The notes under the pieces were generated by a model that worked only from the letters and a program-made list of their open reading frames with translations, was not told the origin of the DNA and made no database searches. From an uncultured Desulfovibrio sp. (lineage in GTDB: Bacteria > Desulfobacterota > Desulfovibrionia > Desulfovibrionales > Desulfovibrionaceae), in contig CALUWU010000022.1 of assembly GCA_944324555.1 (NCBI GenBank), positions 1 to 50,958 on the forward strand: 50,958 bases of DNA, given 5' to 3'. Below are positions 7,802-17,261 of this stretch, in pieces. The translations under genes were made by a program, and so were the position numbers. Every line of letters begins with the position of its first letter. Positions within the stretch are counted from its first letter, which is position 1.

Positions 7802-8999
7802 GTTCCGCTCCATAAAGTTCAAGACTGGCCGACAGGCGGGTATGCCCGCTGAAAAAGTAGTCCCTGTCCTGAACGACCTCGAACGCTGCGGCATTATCCC
7901 ACCAATGGAAACAATTTTCCAGATGGGTCGTGCCCGTATGGGCGGCAAGATTGATGCTGTAGACGCCCGGCCCGATGTTCATGGCCGGAAAATGGAAGCA
8001 GCCGCGCCCGTCGCGGCGAACGTCGGCCAGCGTCCGCAGCAGCGCCCCGTTGGTGCCGAAAACGTCCTGACCGAAGCGGTCGCGCAGCATGACGCCGAAG
8101 GTGACGCCGTCCACGGCTTCGCGACAGGCGTAGGTAAAATGGATATCCGCCGGCGCGCCGGATGTCAGGACGGAAAGCGGACTGCCGTCCGGCGCCCGCA
8201 ACTGCACGGAGGTAAAGCGCACGGCGGCGTTGCCGTAGCCTGTGGGCGTGTCGTCGCCGCTGTTGCCGCGCGCGGCCATGACCTTGTTGTAGAGGTTGAT
8301 GGCCTCGTCCGGTTCGCCGAGGTGGCGCACAACGCCGTGATGCAGCAGCATGGCCTTGTCGCAGAGCAGCTTTACCGCGTTCATGTCGTGCGACACAAAA
8401 AGAATCGCGCCGCCCTGCGCGCGAAATTCCCGCAGCCGGGAGAAACATTTCTGCTGAAAACGGACGTCGCCCACGGAGAGCGCTTCGTCGATGATGAAGC
8501 AGTCCGGATCGGCATGAAAGGCGATGGCAAAGGCCAGACGCATGGTCATGCCCGAGGAATAGCTTTTCAGCGGCGCGTCGATGAAGTCGCCCAGCTCGGA
8601 AAAGTCGATGATGGCCTGTTCCCGTTCGGCAAGCTGCTTGCGGCTCATTCGCAGATACGCGCCGTTGAGGTAGATATTGCGACGGCCGGAAAGCTCGCCG
8701 TTGAAGCCCGTGCCCAGTTCCAGCAGGCCGGTGATCTTGCCGAGGCGGTCGACGCGGCCGTCGTCGGGCAGCAGCAGGCCGGCCACGAGCTTGAGCAGCG
8801 TGGACTTGCCGGAGCCGTTTTCGCCCACGATGCCCATGGTGGTTCCCCGCTCCAGGGTAAAGGAAACATTGTCCAGCGCGGTGAAGTCCTTGTGCAGGCA
8901 GCGGCGGGAAACAAGTTCGACAATGCGGTCGCGCGGGCGCTGAAAGAGCTTGAAGGTCTTGCGGACGCCCTCGACGCGAATGACGGGATCAGAGGACAT
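7788..8999 (-). CDS. wzt: Polysaccharide ABC exporter ATPase with C-terminal cargo domain (Wzt-like)
   Basis: A 403-residue ATPase of the Wzt/KpsT/TagH group. Residues about 5-245 form the nucleotide-binding domain: Walker A GENGSGKST, signature YSSGM, Walker B CFIIDEAL and switch VSHDM. Residues about 255-400 form an extra beta-rich domain (from NAAVRFTSVQLRAPDG onward) like the Wzt C-terminal domain, which in O8/O9a-type O-antigen systems binds the modified non-reducing end of the glycan before export. It overlaps the permease gene by 11 bp. The extra domain argues for export of a completed, end-marked chain, and methyltransferases in the same locus could supply such a mark (inference). Confidence 0.95.
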   Translation of the reverse strand: MSSDPVIRVEGVRKTFKLFQRPRDRIVELVSRRCLHKDFTALDNVSFTLERGTTMGIVGENGSGKSTLLKLVAGLLLPDDGRVDRLGKITGLLELGTGFNGELSGRRNIYLNGAYLRMSRKQLAEREQAIIDFSELGDFIDAPLKSYSSGMTMRLAFAIAFHADPDCFIIDEALSVGDVRFQQKCFSRLREFRAQGGAILFVSHDMNAVKLLCDKAMLLHHGVVRHLGEPDEAINLYNKVMAARGNSGDDTPTGYGNAAVRFTSVQLRAPDGSPLSVLTSGAPADIHFTYACREAVDGVTFGVMLRDRFGQDVFGTNGALLRTLADVRRDGRGCFHFPAMNIGPGVYSINLAAHTGTTHLENCFHWWDNAAAFEVVQDRDYFFSGHTRLSASLELYGAEHGKV

Positions 9000-9768
9000 C
9001 GCGGATATCCTTGTTCAGGCGGTGAAGGGTGTACAGGCCCAGAGCGGCGGCGGCGTGGGAGGTCAGCAGCATATAGGCGACGGACGCCCAGGAAACCCCC
9101 TGCCCGAAGACAAAACACTGCTGAAAGATGCCGACCACGTGCGTCATGGGGTTCACGGCCAGCGCGTATCCGGCCCATTCCGGCAGGATGGAGGGCAGGT
9201 AGACAATGGGAGTAAACCAGAAGGCCATTTGCAGGGCTATGGCCACGGCTTCCGTGGTATCGCGCACAAAGACGGCGCAGCAGGCCAGAAACAGGCCGAA
9301 ACCCACGGCCAGCAGCTGCTGACAGTACAGGGCAAGAAGCGTCCAGCCCAGCAGCGCGGGCGCGGGCGACCAGCCGGACAGCAGGTTTGCCAGCACCAGC
9401 AGAACGGCGCCGAGCGCGAAGGGCAGCAGTTCCGCCAGACAGACGGCCAGCGGAAAGACGCGCAGATCCACCGCCACCTTGTTGATAATCTGGCGCTTGT
9501 CCACAAAGGCTCGGGCCGCGCGTTGCAGCGTGTTGGCAAAGCAGCTCCAGGAAAGCAGCCCCGAGGCGACATAAATGCCGTAGGAGTATATCTGTCCGTC
9601 GCCGCCGCCGAAGCGGCCGCCCATGAGCTTGCCGAAGATGACAAGATAGATGAACAGCTGCACCAGCGGCCAGATGAAGACCCAAAGCGAGCCGAGCATG
9701 GCGCCGGCAAAGCGCTCCTGCAGATCCTGCTTGCAGAGTGAGGCGGCCAGCAGCCAGAGATCGATCAT
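8989..9768 (-). CDS. wzm: Polysaccharide ABC exporter permease (Wzm-like)
   Basis: A 259-residue ABC-2 permease starting MIDLWLLAASLCKQDLQERF at the ATG at 9768, which overlaps the preceding GT4 stop by 4 bp. An in-frame ATG three codons upstream (9777) is an alternative. The cytoplasmic N-terminal helix, the segment GSLWVFIWPLVQLFIYLVIF and six hydrophobic spans are typical of Wzm/KpsM/TagG permeases. NPMTHVVGIFQ near the C-terminus is a family hallmark. With the Wzt-like ATPase it would flip a lipid-linked glycan from cytoplasm to periplasm. No Wzx flippase or Wzy polymerase is visible, so this ABC-dependent route is the only export system in the locus. Confidence 0.95.
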   Translation of the reverse strand: MIDLWLLAASLCKQDLQERFAGAMLGSLWVFIWPLVQLFIYLVIFGKLMGGRFGGGDGQIYSYGIYVASGLLSWSCFANTLQRAARAFVDKRQIINKVAVDLRVFPLAVCLAELLPFALGAVLLVLANLLSGWSPAPALLGWTLLALYCQQLLAVGFGLFLACCAVFVRDTTEAVAIALQMAFWFTPIVYLPSILPEWAGYALAVNPMTHVVGIFQQCFVFGQGVSWASVAYMLLTSHAAAALGLYTLHRLNKDIRDVL

Positions 9769-10919
9769 TGCGCGCATATCGAGGTGAAAAGCTCCAGATG
9801 GCGCTGCACGGACGTTTCCCAGCGGAAGCGGGCGGCCTGTTCCGGCCCGCGCCGGCGCAGATCGGCGCGCAGCGTTTCGTTTTCCAGCAGTTCCCGCAAG
9901 CGGGCGCTCATGGCGTCCGTATCGTCGGGCGGCGTGCTCAGGGCCGCGTCGCCGCAGACTTCCAGCAGGGCCGCGTCGGTGGATATCAGCGTCGGACAGC
10001 CGCAGGCCAGAGCCTCCAGCGCGGGCAGGCCGAAGCCTTCGTACCATGAAGGATAGACCAGCGCGTCGGCCGCGTCGTACAGTCCCGCAAGGTCGGCGTC
10101 CGCGACGTACCCCAGAAGATGCACATGCGCGGAGCGCGCCGCGATATCTTCGAGAATGCCCGCATTTTTCCAGCCGGACGCGCCCGCAAGCAGGAGGGGA
10201 AAGCGGCGTTGCAGCTTTTCCGGCAGGGCGGCGTGCGCGGCAAGCAGCCCCTGCAGGTTTTTGCGCGGTTCCATCGTGCCCACATGCAGGATGAATCTTT
10301 CCGGCAGCCCGAGGCGGCGGCGCAGCTCCTGCCGGCCGCGTTCCGTGCCCGGGTGGAAACGGGCGAGGTCCACGCCGTTGGGAATGGCGTGAACGCGTTC
10401 CGGCTCAAGGCCGAAAAGCTCCAGCGCTTCCCGGCGGATGGCTTCGGAGACCGTTATAACGGCGTCGGCGCGTTGCAGGCTGTCGCGAAAATGGCGTTCC
10501 ATGAAGCGGACGCGTTCCGCCGGATGCCATTGCGGATAGAGAAAGCAGGAAAAGTCATGGGCCGTCAGCACGGCATGCCGGGCGCGTATGCTCGGCAGCA
10601 GTACAAAGTTGGGCTCAAAATAGCAGTCGTAGCAGATGCCGCGCAGGGTGTGCCAGGCGGCTCCGGCAACGGAAAGCGTTTTCTTGCAGATACGCCGCAG
10701 CAGCGGCTGACGGGTGATCAGCGTCCTGAGAGTCCCGATCCACGAGGAAGCGCCGCCGTTTTCGCCGCCGCCTATGAGGCGCCTGCTATAATAGCCGTAA
10801 AAGTAGACGGGCGAGAACAAGTCCGGGCGAGCCGCCACGCCCTGCGCGATCTGGCGCGCATAGTGGCCTACGCCGGTCTGCTTGCCCAGCAGGGGCACGG
10901 CATTGAAAACCAGTTCCAT
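9765..10919 (-). CDS. GT4 family glycosyltransferase
   Basis: A 384-residue GT-B enzyme starting MELVFNAVPLLGKQTGVGHY at 10919, preceded by AGGA; a TTG five codons upstream is less well placed. The acceptor half carries the N-terminal glycine loop. The donor half carries FILHVGTMEPRKNLQGLL and PSWYEGFGLPALEALACG, the E-x7-E signature of GT4 retaining glycosyltransferases, often mannosyl-, glucosyl- or rhamnosyltransferases. It overlaps the permease gene by 4 bp, tying glycan synthesis to export. A 100-bp spacer separates it from the upstream bifunctional glycosyltransferase. The exact sugar cannot be read from the sequence. Confidence 0.93.
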   Translation of the reverse strand: MELVFNAVPLLGKQTGVGHYARQIAQGVAARPDLFSPVYFYGYYSRRLIGGGENGGASSWIGTLRTLITRQPLLRRICKKTLSVAGAAWHTLRGICYDCYFEPNFVLLPSIRARHAVLTAHDFSCFLYPQWHPAERVRFMERHFRDSLQRADAVITVSEAIRREALELFGLEPERVHAIPNGVDLARFHPGTERGRQELRRRLGLPERFILHVGTMEPRKNLQGLLAAHAALPEKLQRRFPLLLAGASGWKNAGILEDIAARSAHVHLLGYVADADLAGLYDAADALVYPSWYEGFGLPALEALACGCPTLISTDAALLEVCGDAALSTPPDDTDAMSARLRELLENETLRADLRRRGPEQAARFRWETSVQRHLELFTSICAQ

Positions 10920-11019
10920 GTGCTTTCCTGACAACGTCGCGCGGGGGAAAGGACCCTTCCCTCCGGCGCGCTCTTGATGACGAAAACAGAAAGGCGACGT
11001 TTACGTCCGCGAAAAATGC

Positions 11020-13419
11020 TCACGCTCTCCCGGCCGTCTGTTCAAGGGCGCCGATCAGCTCTTCCAGAGGACGCATCACGGCGCGCCAGTCGTAACGGGC
11101 GGCAACGCGTTGCGCCGTGTCGGCCAGCGCCTGAGAAGAAGCCGGTTGCGTCAGCACCCGACGTATTGTCCGGGGAAATTCCTCCGGCGCGCAGACATGG
11201 ACGCAGGGGTCCAGCGGCTCCTCAATACCGCGCAATCCAAAGGGGGTGGAAACCGTTTCCAGCCCGACGGCGGCGTATTCGATAAGCTTGAGGTTGGTGC
11301 CCGATCCTGAAACGACGGGATTCAGCCCGACGTCGGCCGCGCGCAGCAGCAGATTCTTTACCGCATCGCTGACGATACCCAGAAGATGCACATTGTCCGG
11401 GCGGGGCGCTTCCCGGACGGCCGGCTGCGTGCCGACGCTGCCGGCCGCCAGGAACTGCACGTCGGGCAGTTCTCCGGCCATGCGGCATATGAGCGACATC
11501 GCCTCGATGTTTGGCTGATGCCCGCTGCCGATGAACAGGGCGAGCGGCACGTCGGGGTACAGCAGGCGACGCCGCAGGGCGCGCCGTTCCTGCGCCGATG
11601 CGAAACGCGCGGACGCGCCGTCGCATCCGTTGGGCACAAGAAGGCAGCGTTCCGGCGGCAGATCGAAACATTCGCCGAAACGACGTATATCCTCCCGGGA
11701 ACAGGCGCTCACCGCCCTAGCCGTCAGGGCGCATTCACGTTCCACTTCCGCTATTTCCTCTACCAGTTCCGGACAGCTTTCGCCCAGAACGGCGGCCTTC
11801 ATGTCCTTTTCCACGTTGTGCGCGTCGTAGATCAGCGGCGTTCGCGGCAGGCTGCGACGCACTGCGGGAAAAAGATAGGGGGGCGCGATAACGCAGACGG
11901 CCTCTTCCCCTTGCCGCCGCAACGCGGCGTCCAGTTCTTCATGATACAGGCAGGTACGCATCAGGGCAAGATCATCCACGCTCGCGCCGCAGCGCGCCCG
12001 CAGCCTTTCGGCCTCTTCCAGCCCCCGCCGGTTCCACGGGAGGCGCAGTTCCCGGAAATGCGGCAGAATGTCAGCCGTCTGCATTCCCTGTTGCACGGGG
12101 GCCCCGAAGCAGAGCAGCAGGACGTCGTAATTGCGCGCCAGCGCCTTGCAGAGATGATACAGGCGCTGACTGCCCCCCGAGGCTTCGGATGCGGGGAAGG
12201 TGCTGCAGACGAGCACGCGCCGCCGTCCTTCCCGCGCGCCGTGCTGCGCCGCCGCCTGCGCCGCATGAAAGAGCAGCTTCCGGCTGACTTCCTTCCAGTT
12301 GATGTCGCGCACCCGTTCCCGGGCGGCCTGCCCCATGCGTTCGGCCAGAAGCGGATCTTCTGCAAGGCGCTGCATGGCGGCGCCGAGGGCCGCAGGGTCT
12401 GGTTCCGTACAGAAGCCGGTCGCGCCGTCTTCCACAAGTTCACAGACGCCGCCGGCATCGGCGACAGTGACGACGGGCTTTGCCGTGTGCATGGCCTCTA
12501 CCGTGATAAGCCCGTAATCTTCATCATAGGGGACAAAGGGAACAAAGAGCGCTTCGGCATAGTAGTCGGGCAGCTCGGCATCCGGCACGTAACCGAGAAA
12601 CTCCACGCGCGGATCGTCGCCGGCCAGCGCCTTCAGATGTTCCAGTTCCGGCCCCAGCCCCGCGATTTTGAGCGGAATTTGCGCCGAGACATGACGCATG
12701 GCCTCGACAATCAGGCCCACGCGCTTCATGGAGGTGAGGCGGCTGGCCGTGAAGATGAAGCGCCCGGGCGCGGGAGACCGGGCGGGGATGTCCGAGGGGT
12801 GCGGCAGCGTCAGCACGTCGACGTTCGGCGGCAGATAATCGCGGCGGCGTACCGTATCGGAAATGGCGGCGTAGGCTGAGATTTGCGAGGGCGCCAGGGC
12901 CGCGCGGTCGAAGAAATGCACGATTTCCCGGATCAGCGGTCCGGGAAAGGCCAGATAATGGGACGGCAGGCTTTTGAGATCGCGCAGACGATCGAGCATG
13001 TCAAAAGCCCGTGCAAGGTCGTCGCGCGAAGGAGAAGGCGTGCGCGCCAGCGTCGTCAGATCGCGCAGGGCTTCCGGAACGGGATCGAGCCGCTCGGGCA
13101 GGCCTGTGAAATGATAGGTATCATAGAGGCCGCGCAGCGTGTGCTGCATGTAGACCACATGATGCGGGTGCCGGACCATCCATGCGGGATACTTGGTGCT
13201 GATAACCATGTCGAAATGGGAGAGATCCAGCTCGCTGAACCGCCGGTAGGCATCGATCAGATCAAAGAAGGATTCTTCCCGGCAGGGGATTTTCAGCAGC
13301 TCCACATGGGCGTCGCTGTAGGCGGAGAGGGCGCGATGCAGCCCCCACCAGAACTTTTCCGCGCCGCCAATCTGAAAGGGGACGGACGACGGCGCAATGA
13401 TGGCAATGGTTTGCGGCAT
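11020..13419 (-). CDS. Bifunctional tandem GT4 glycosyltransferase
   Basis: A 799-residue protein starting MPQTIAIIAPSSVPFQIGGAE at 13419. It contains two complete GT-B units. Unit 1 (about residues 1-385) has FIFTASRLTSMKRV and EDYGLITVEAMHTAKP. Unit 2 (about 395-795) opens RRVLVCSTFPASEASGGSQR and has LFIGSGHQPNIEAM and LIEYAAVGLETV. Fused glycosyltransferases of this kind usually add two different residues, or set two linkages, in a repeat unit. It is GC-rich like the flanking core genes and sits directly downstream of the A+T-rich cassette. About 87 bp separate it from the methyltransferase gene, with no obvious terminator, so readthrough from the cassette is likely. Confidence 0.92.
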   Translation of the reverse strand: MPQTIAIIAPSSVPFQIGGAEKFWWGLHRALSAYSDAHVELLKIPCREESFFDLIDAYRRFSELDLSHFDMVISTKYPAWMVRHPHHVVYMQHTLRGLYDTYHFTGLPERLDPVPEALRDLTTLARTPSPSRDDLARAFDMLDRLRDLKSLPSHYLAFPGPLIREIVHFFDRAALAPSQISAYAAISDTVRRRDYLPPNVDVLTLPHPSDIPARSPAPGRFIFTASRLTSMKRVGLIVEAMRHVSAQIPLKIAGLGPELEHLKALAGDDPRVEFLGYVPDAELPDYYAEALFVPFVPYDEDYGLITVEAMHTAKPVVTVADAGGVCELVEDGATGFCTEPDPAALGAAMQRLAEDPLLAERMGQAARERVRDINWKEVSRKLLFHAAQAAAQHGAREGRRRVLVCSTFPASEASGGSQRLYHLCKALARNYDVLLLCFGAPVQQGMQTADILPHFRELRLPWNRRGLEEAERLRARCGASVDDLALMRTCLYHEELDAALRRQGEEAVCVIAPPYLFPAVRRSLPRTPLIYDAHNVEKDMKAAVLGESCPELVEEIAEVERECALTARAVSACSREDIRRFGECFDLPPERCLLVPNGCDGASARFASAQERRALRRRLLYPDVPLALFIGSGHQPNIEAMSLICRMAGELPDVQFLAAGSVGTQPAVREAPRPDNVHLLGIVSDAVKNLLLRAADVGLNPVVSGSGTNLKLIEYAAVGLETVSTPFGLRGIEEPLDPCVHVCAPEEFPRTIRRVLTQPASSQALADTAQRVAARYDWRAVMRPLEELIGALEQTAGRA

Positions 13420-13506
13420 GAGATGCCTATAGCCTGTCAACAGGTTGTTTGTCTATGGACCTTTGATTTTCTTTTTTTCAGACATCCAATTGAAGAGGTA
13501 GTAAGT

Positions 13507-14445
13507 TTAGAATTTAACTAGGAAAAGAAATGGCCAGCTCCCCGGAATTTTTAATCTTTGTACGGCAGTGGCTCCATGCCGTTTCCAAAGATGGCAAAAA
13601 CCAACTTGAGTATAATGGCAAGTATGTCCTGGAGCATATTTAAAAAGTGATTTTGAATCATTGATATGCAGAAGCGATGCCATGATGTCATTAAGATCAT
13701 CGGTAATCGGAACGCTGATAAGAGCAGGGGTTCTATATTTTTGGCAGTAGTAAGCGATAGCTTGGCAGAGATCATCCGGATTTTGTATATGTTCAATAAC
13801 CATAATGCATATTATGACATGATGCTTGATATTGTTTTCAATAAGGAAAGGGTTTAAATCTTCTGCTGTTTGTATGGAAAAAATTTTATTATGCAAATCA
13901 AGTTTTAAATTTTTGATCCCATATTCGACAGAATCTGTCGCCAGATCATATCCGATAGTGCGAATTCCTTTTTTTTGTGCCTCATGGAGGAGCCAGCCTG
14001 GGCCGCACCCGATCTCGACAATAAATTCAATTGGATTTTCAAACAGTGTAGTAAATTTTGAAAGTAAATGCTGACTGAGCTTCCGATTACGCAATTCAAA
14101 ATTTAAATGAGAAACAAGAGAATTGTTTACAGAAGAGAATTCTTTGGTATCGTGACTTATTTCTTGTATAGTAATATGCTGAGGAGTTCTGATTGTTCCG
14201 CAATCAGGACAGAAATAGATGGGGGTCAAAGGGTGAAAGCGATCTCGAGGCAGAAAACTGCCTACGTATTTTACATCCGATAAACATGCTGGACATTTAA
14301 AAAATATTTTTTGAAGAAGATGATCATTATTAAAATGGATAAAATTCATATTAATATCAGTATCATCAAGAGAAAAGAAGTCTGATAGCAATTCTTCTGA
14401 TAAGGAAGATAGTATTTCGGATTGCAGAAAATTCTTTTTCATCAT
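13507..14445 (-). CDS. SAM-dependent methyltransferase with N-terminal zinc ribbon
   Basis: A 312-residue protein starting MMKKNFLQSEIL at 14445 behind GGGG (the second Met is equally possible); a start at 14475 would overlap the upstream gene. Cys51-x2-Cys54 and Cys79-x2-Cys82 form a zinc ribbon like that of sugar C- and O-methyltransferases. The Rossmann motif I EIGCGPG lies at 144-150, with the acidic end of beta-2 in GYDL. Its place in a glycan cassette suggests methylation of a sugar or of the glycan end. It is the last gene of the A+T-rich cassette and differs sharply in base composition from the GC-rich genes that follow. Confidence 0.85.
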   Translation of the reverse strand: MMKKNFLQSEILSSLSEELLSDFFSLDDTDINMNFIHFNNDHLLQKIFFKCPACLSDVKYVGSFLPRDRFHPLTPIYFCPDCGTIRTPQHITIQEISHDTKEFSSVNNSLVSHLNFELRNRKLSQHLLSKFTTLFENPIEFIVEIGCGPGWLLHEAQKKGIRTIGYDLATDSVEYGIKNLKLDLHNKIFSIQTAEDLNPFLIENNIKHHVIICIMVIEHIQNPDDLCQAIAYYCQKYRTPALISVPITDDLNDIMASLLHINDSKSLFKYAPGHTCHYTQVGFCHLWKRHGATAVQRLKIPGSWPFLFLVKF

Positions 14446-14459
14446 TTTCCCCTTTATTT

Positions 14460-15521
14460 CTATATTTTCTGGCAAAGAGCGGCGCTACGTTTCATTTCTT
14501 CAGGACGCGTACAGATACAATTGGGAATACCATAGCTTGTAAACTTGGGGGTAGATGATTTAAAATCAATATTTATCCATTTCTTTATTTCGTGTACGAG
14601 CTTTTCGCGTCCTGATGCTTTCAGATGTTCCGCATCCGTAAATTCTGTGCTTGCAGCGAGCTCTGAGAAATCCTTGACCAAGGCTCCAGCTGACAAACAA
14701 TAATTTTTAACTTTTTCAATATTATTTTTCATAAGGGGAATTTCATTTTTATGAATGAGGAGTTGATAGTTTATCGGCGTTATAAATATGTATGGAATAA
14801 AATTTTTATGTTGTAAAATTTTAATTACAGAAATAAGATTTTGTATCCTTACTTTTATAAATTCGATAGGAAAACAGTAGTGAAAAGATGTTCTGAAAGC
14901 TAATTCACGCCGATATCCTGTAGTCGAATTTTTTAAGATCGTTTCAGTATAAAATTTTGTTTTTTTCAGCATGGCGTCAGAATGCGTAATATAAAAATAA
15001 TAAGGTAAATAAATTTTTTCGATGATTGGCGACAGGAGAATTTTTTGTAATCGCAACGAGTTACAAGCAGAGCGCAGGCTTTCAAATTGATAGGCTGGAC
15101 GCAGATACCATTCATCAGATAATGAGCGTAAGTTAAATTCAAGCAAGAATATTTTAGGTAGCGTAGTTTTTGGGATAAGCGTAAAAACATCTTTATATAA
15201 AATAGGTGAAAATGCACCACAGTTAAATGATAATATTTTTGCATTCAACTGACGAGAAATTTTTTGTCCCAATGTTTCTTTATCTTGTTCTTTGGAGTCA
15301 ACAGCAAGGATAACAGAATCTCCGCAGAGGTACATATCATAATTTTTATTAAAAGATTCAATATAATTTGATATATACAGCTGTTTATTATAAAATTCTG
15401 AACGAATCTGGAAAAAAAAATCTTTTTCTTCGTAAGGTAGCTGGTGAAAAGTTAATATTTTTTTTGAATCAGGGAATAAATATTTATATCGAATAGATTT
15501 TATTATTTCAGGGATGTTCAT
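14460..15521 (-). CDS. SGNH/GDSL-hydrolase-like protein
   Basis: A 353-residue protein starting MNIPEIIKSIRYKYLF at 15521 with AGGAG seven bases upstream. It has a GDS motif at 67-69 (YLCGDSV), the nucleophile block of SGNH hydrolases. A later Asp296-Ala-Glu-His299 segment (TDAEHLKASGREKLV) matches the D-x2-H block V, where the His and Asp complete the triad. The region LLEFNLRSLSDEW resembles DltD- and AlgX-like O-acyltransferase relatives. I see no clear signal peptide, so a periplasmic site is uncertain. A likely role is adding or removing acyl groups on the glycan. It is A+T-rich, in the middle of the cassette, and lies 14 bp before the methyltransferase gene. Confidence 0.7.
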   Translation of the reverse strand: MNIPEIIKSIRYKYLFPDSKKILTFHQLPYEEKDFFFQIRSEFYNKQLYISNYIESFNKNYDMYLCGDSVILAVDSKEQDKETLGQKISRQLNAKILSFNCGAFSPILYKDVFTLIPKTTLPKIFLLEFNLRSLSDEWYLRPAYQFESLRSACNSLRLQKILLSPIIEKIYLPYYFYITHSDAMLKKTKFYTETILKNSTTGYRRELAFRTSFHYCFPIEFIKVRIQNLISVIKILQHKNFIPYIFITPINYQLLIHKNEIPLMKNNIEKVKNYCLSAGALVKDFSELAASTEFTDAEHLKASGREKLVHEIKKWINIDFKSSTPKFTSYGIPNCICTRPEEMKRSAALCQKI

Positions 15522-15548
15522 ATACTTCTCCTATTCAAAGAAAAAATT

Positions 15549-17252
15549 TTATGTCCATAAAATAGACTGCTGACAAACGGCTGCTATATCTTCAGCTTTA
15601 ATATTGGCGCTCTTGTTTTTTTTGCATATAATATAAGTGTCATTTGTAAATTCAATACCATTGGGATAAAAACGATGCTCAATAGAAAATCCAGAAGCAA
15701 CGAGCATGAGTTCAAAAAGACTACGAGATGGCTCATAACCCATAAGAGAATCTCGTTTATATTTAAGACAACGATTTTGCATGACAGGATTGGGATTATT
15801 TGTAGTTTGGGTACTGAATACAAATGTAGAAGCTGAAAGTAGGGAACAGTAATCAAGAAAGAGTTGTGGATACCGAAAATGATAAATAAGTCCTAACATG
15901 AATATAATATCAAATTCTCCATAAGTATGAGCATTAAAAAGAGTGTCTTTGCATATTTTTACATTATTTATAAAAGATTCTCCTTTATGTTTCATATAGC
16001 TGATATAAAGATTTTGCTGTGCGATATACTTTGCTCCAATCTCAAGCGTTGTCACTTTTGCACCACGTTTAGCGCATTCAAATGCTATTCCTCCGCCATT
16101 GCTGCCACAATCAAGAATGCGGGTTCCTTCTTCAATCTTGAGATACGGTGCAAGCATGTCAAATTGCGCTTTGACATCCCAGCGCCCTGGTGAAAAAATA
16201 TTATCGCCAAAGTCAATCTTTTGATTCCAAGGTTGCAGTATTTTTATTTCTTGTCTAATATTTTGCATCTGTGTAATCCTGTTTGAATTTATTTCAATAG
16301 GTGCTTGCTCTACTATATGCTGCGGAGGATAAGGAGCTACTTTTGTACATGTTTCTAAAATATTACAATCATATTTTTTTATATTTATATGAACTACATT
16401 TTGATTTTTATCATAAAAATCAAAGTATTTTTTTATAATTTCTTCAGGGTTGTATACTGTATTCCGAACTTTAAATATTTGCTGATTTTGAAAGGTACAT
16501 TTTAAAGAATTGTATATTGCTGGATGAATAGGAAAGAAACTATTTGCAAGATATTCATTTTTGGTTTTTATATTAATGGTTTCTCCAGAAATCATATTAC
16601 AGATTTTATTTGTAATATAGTTCAAGAGGTAGTTCGTGGGATGATTGAATGTCCAAAATAAACGATGGGCAGTATAATTTTCAAGAATAAAATCAGAAAA
16701 TATTATTGGCGTGATTGCAGATGACACTTGTGAGAATTGGATAAGCGATGCTTCTCGCTTTGCAAGCGATAAATGAGCATTTTGTACCAGGTTTGGGTTA
16801 AATGTTATGCTTTCAGGTGAAGTAAGAAGTTCTGCTGCCTGCTTGATCGTATATCCTTTTGTATATGAATAAAAAATAATTTTATTGTGATAGTCGAAAA
16901 GTTCAGTATTTTTTGTTCCATCGTCATTTTTAAAATAAAAGAGCTCAGGTGTCAGACCTTCCCAGTGGATTGAGGGGACAACAATGATTTTTGCCTGTGA
17001 TGGGAGAAGTGAAATAAGAGTTCGCGTATCTATACCAAGATTATTACGATATCCTGCATGAACATAGGAGCAAAGTAAAATGTCACAAGAGACTACGTGA
17101 TGATAGAAATCTTTTACTTGATCTGCTGTAATTACATGAACTGGATGGCCAAGAGTAATGGAAAAATTTTCCTTGAAATTGTGATTAGTATAGAGAGCAT
17201 TGGTAATTGCCGTCATTTGGCAATTACCAATTGCAGCGATTTTTTTCATCAT
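15549..17252 (-). CDS. WcbI-like domain fused to a methyltransferase
   Basis: A 567-residue two-domain protein starting at 17252 behind AAGGA. Residues 1 to about 300 match the WcbI family of polysaccharide biosynthesis proteins: GNCQ at 9-12, CSYVHAGYRNNLG, IHWEGL, and HRLFWTFNHPTNYL near 197-210. WcbI proteins belong to capsule loci, are thought to be acyl- or acetyltransferase-related, and bind coenzyme A. Residues about 345-555 are a class I SAM methyltransferase with motif I DCGSNGGG (381-388) and FMLGLIYHFRYPQLFLD. The fusion suggests two successive decorations of one sugar. It lies 10 bp after the GT2/GT-B gene. The domain calls are firm; the substrate is unknown. Confidence 0.85.
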   Translation of the reverse strand: MMKKIAAIGNCQMTAITNALYTNHNFKENFSITLGHPVHVITADQVKDFYHHVVSCDILLCSYVHAGYRNNLGIDTRTLISLLPSQAKIIVVPSIHWEGLTPELFYFKNDDGTKNTELFDYHNKIIFYSYTKGYTIKQAAELLTSPESITFNPNLVQNAHLSLAKREASLIQFSQVSSAITPIIFSDFILENYTAHRLFWTFNHPTNYLLNYITNKICNMISGETINIKTKNEYLANSFFPIHPAIYNSLKCTFQNQQIFKVRNTVYNPEEIIKKYFDFYDKNQNVVHINIKKYDCNILETCTKVAPYPPQHIVEQAPIEINSNRITQMQNIRQEIKILQPWNQKIDFGDNIFSPGRWDVKAQFDMLAPYLKIEEGTRILDCGSNGGGIAFECAKRGAKVTTLEIGAKYIAQQNLYISYMKHKGESFINNVKICKDTLFNAHTYGEFDIIFMLGLIYHFRYPQLFLDYCSLLSASTFVFSTQTTNNPNPVMQNRCLKYKRDSLMGYEPSRSLFELMLVASGFSIEHRFYPNGIEFTNDTYIICKKNKSANIKAEDIAAVCQQSILWT

Positions 17253-17261
17253 TGATCCTTA

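Noticed and set aside
7773-9215. Plus-strand frame of 480 codons
   Set aside because: Antisense to the Wzt- and Wzm-like genes, which have full motif support.
11386-12879. Plus-strand frame of 497 codons
   Set aside because: Antisense to the tandem GT4 gene; composition is typical of a shadow frame.
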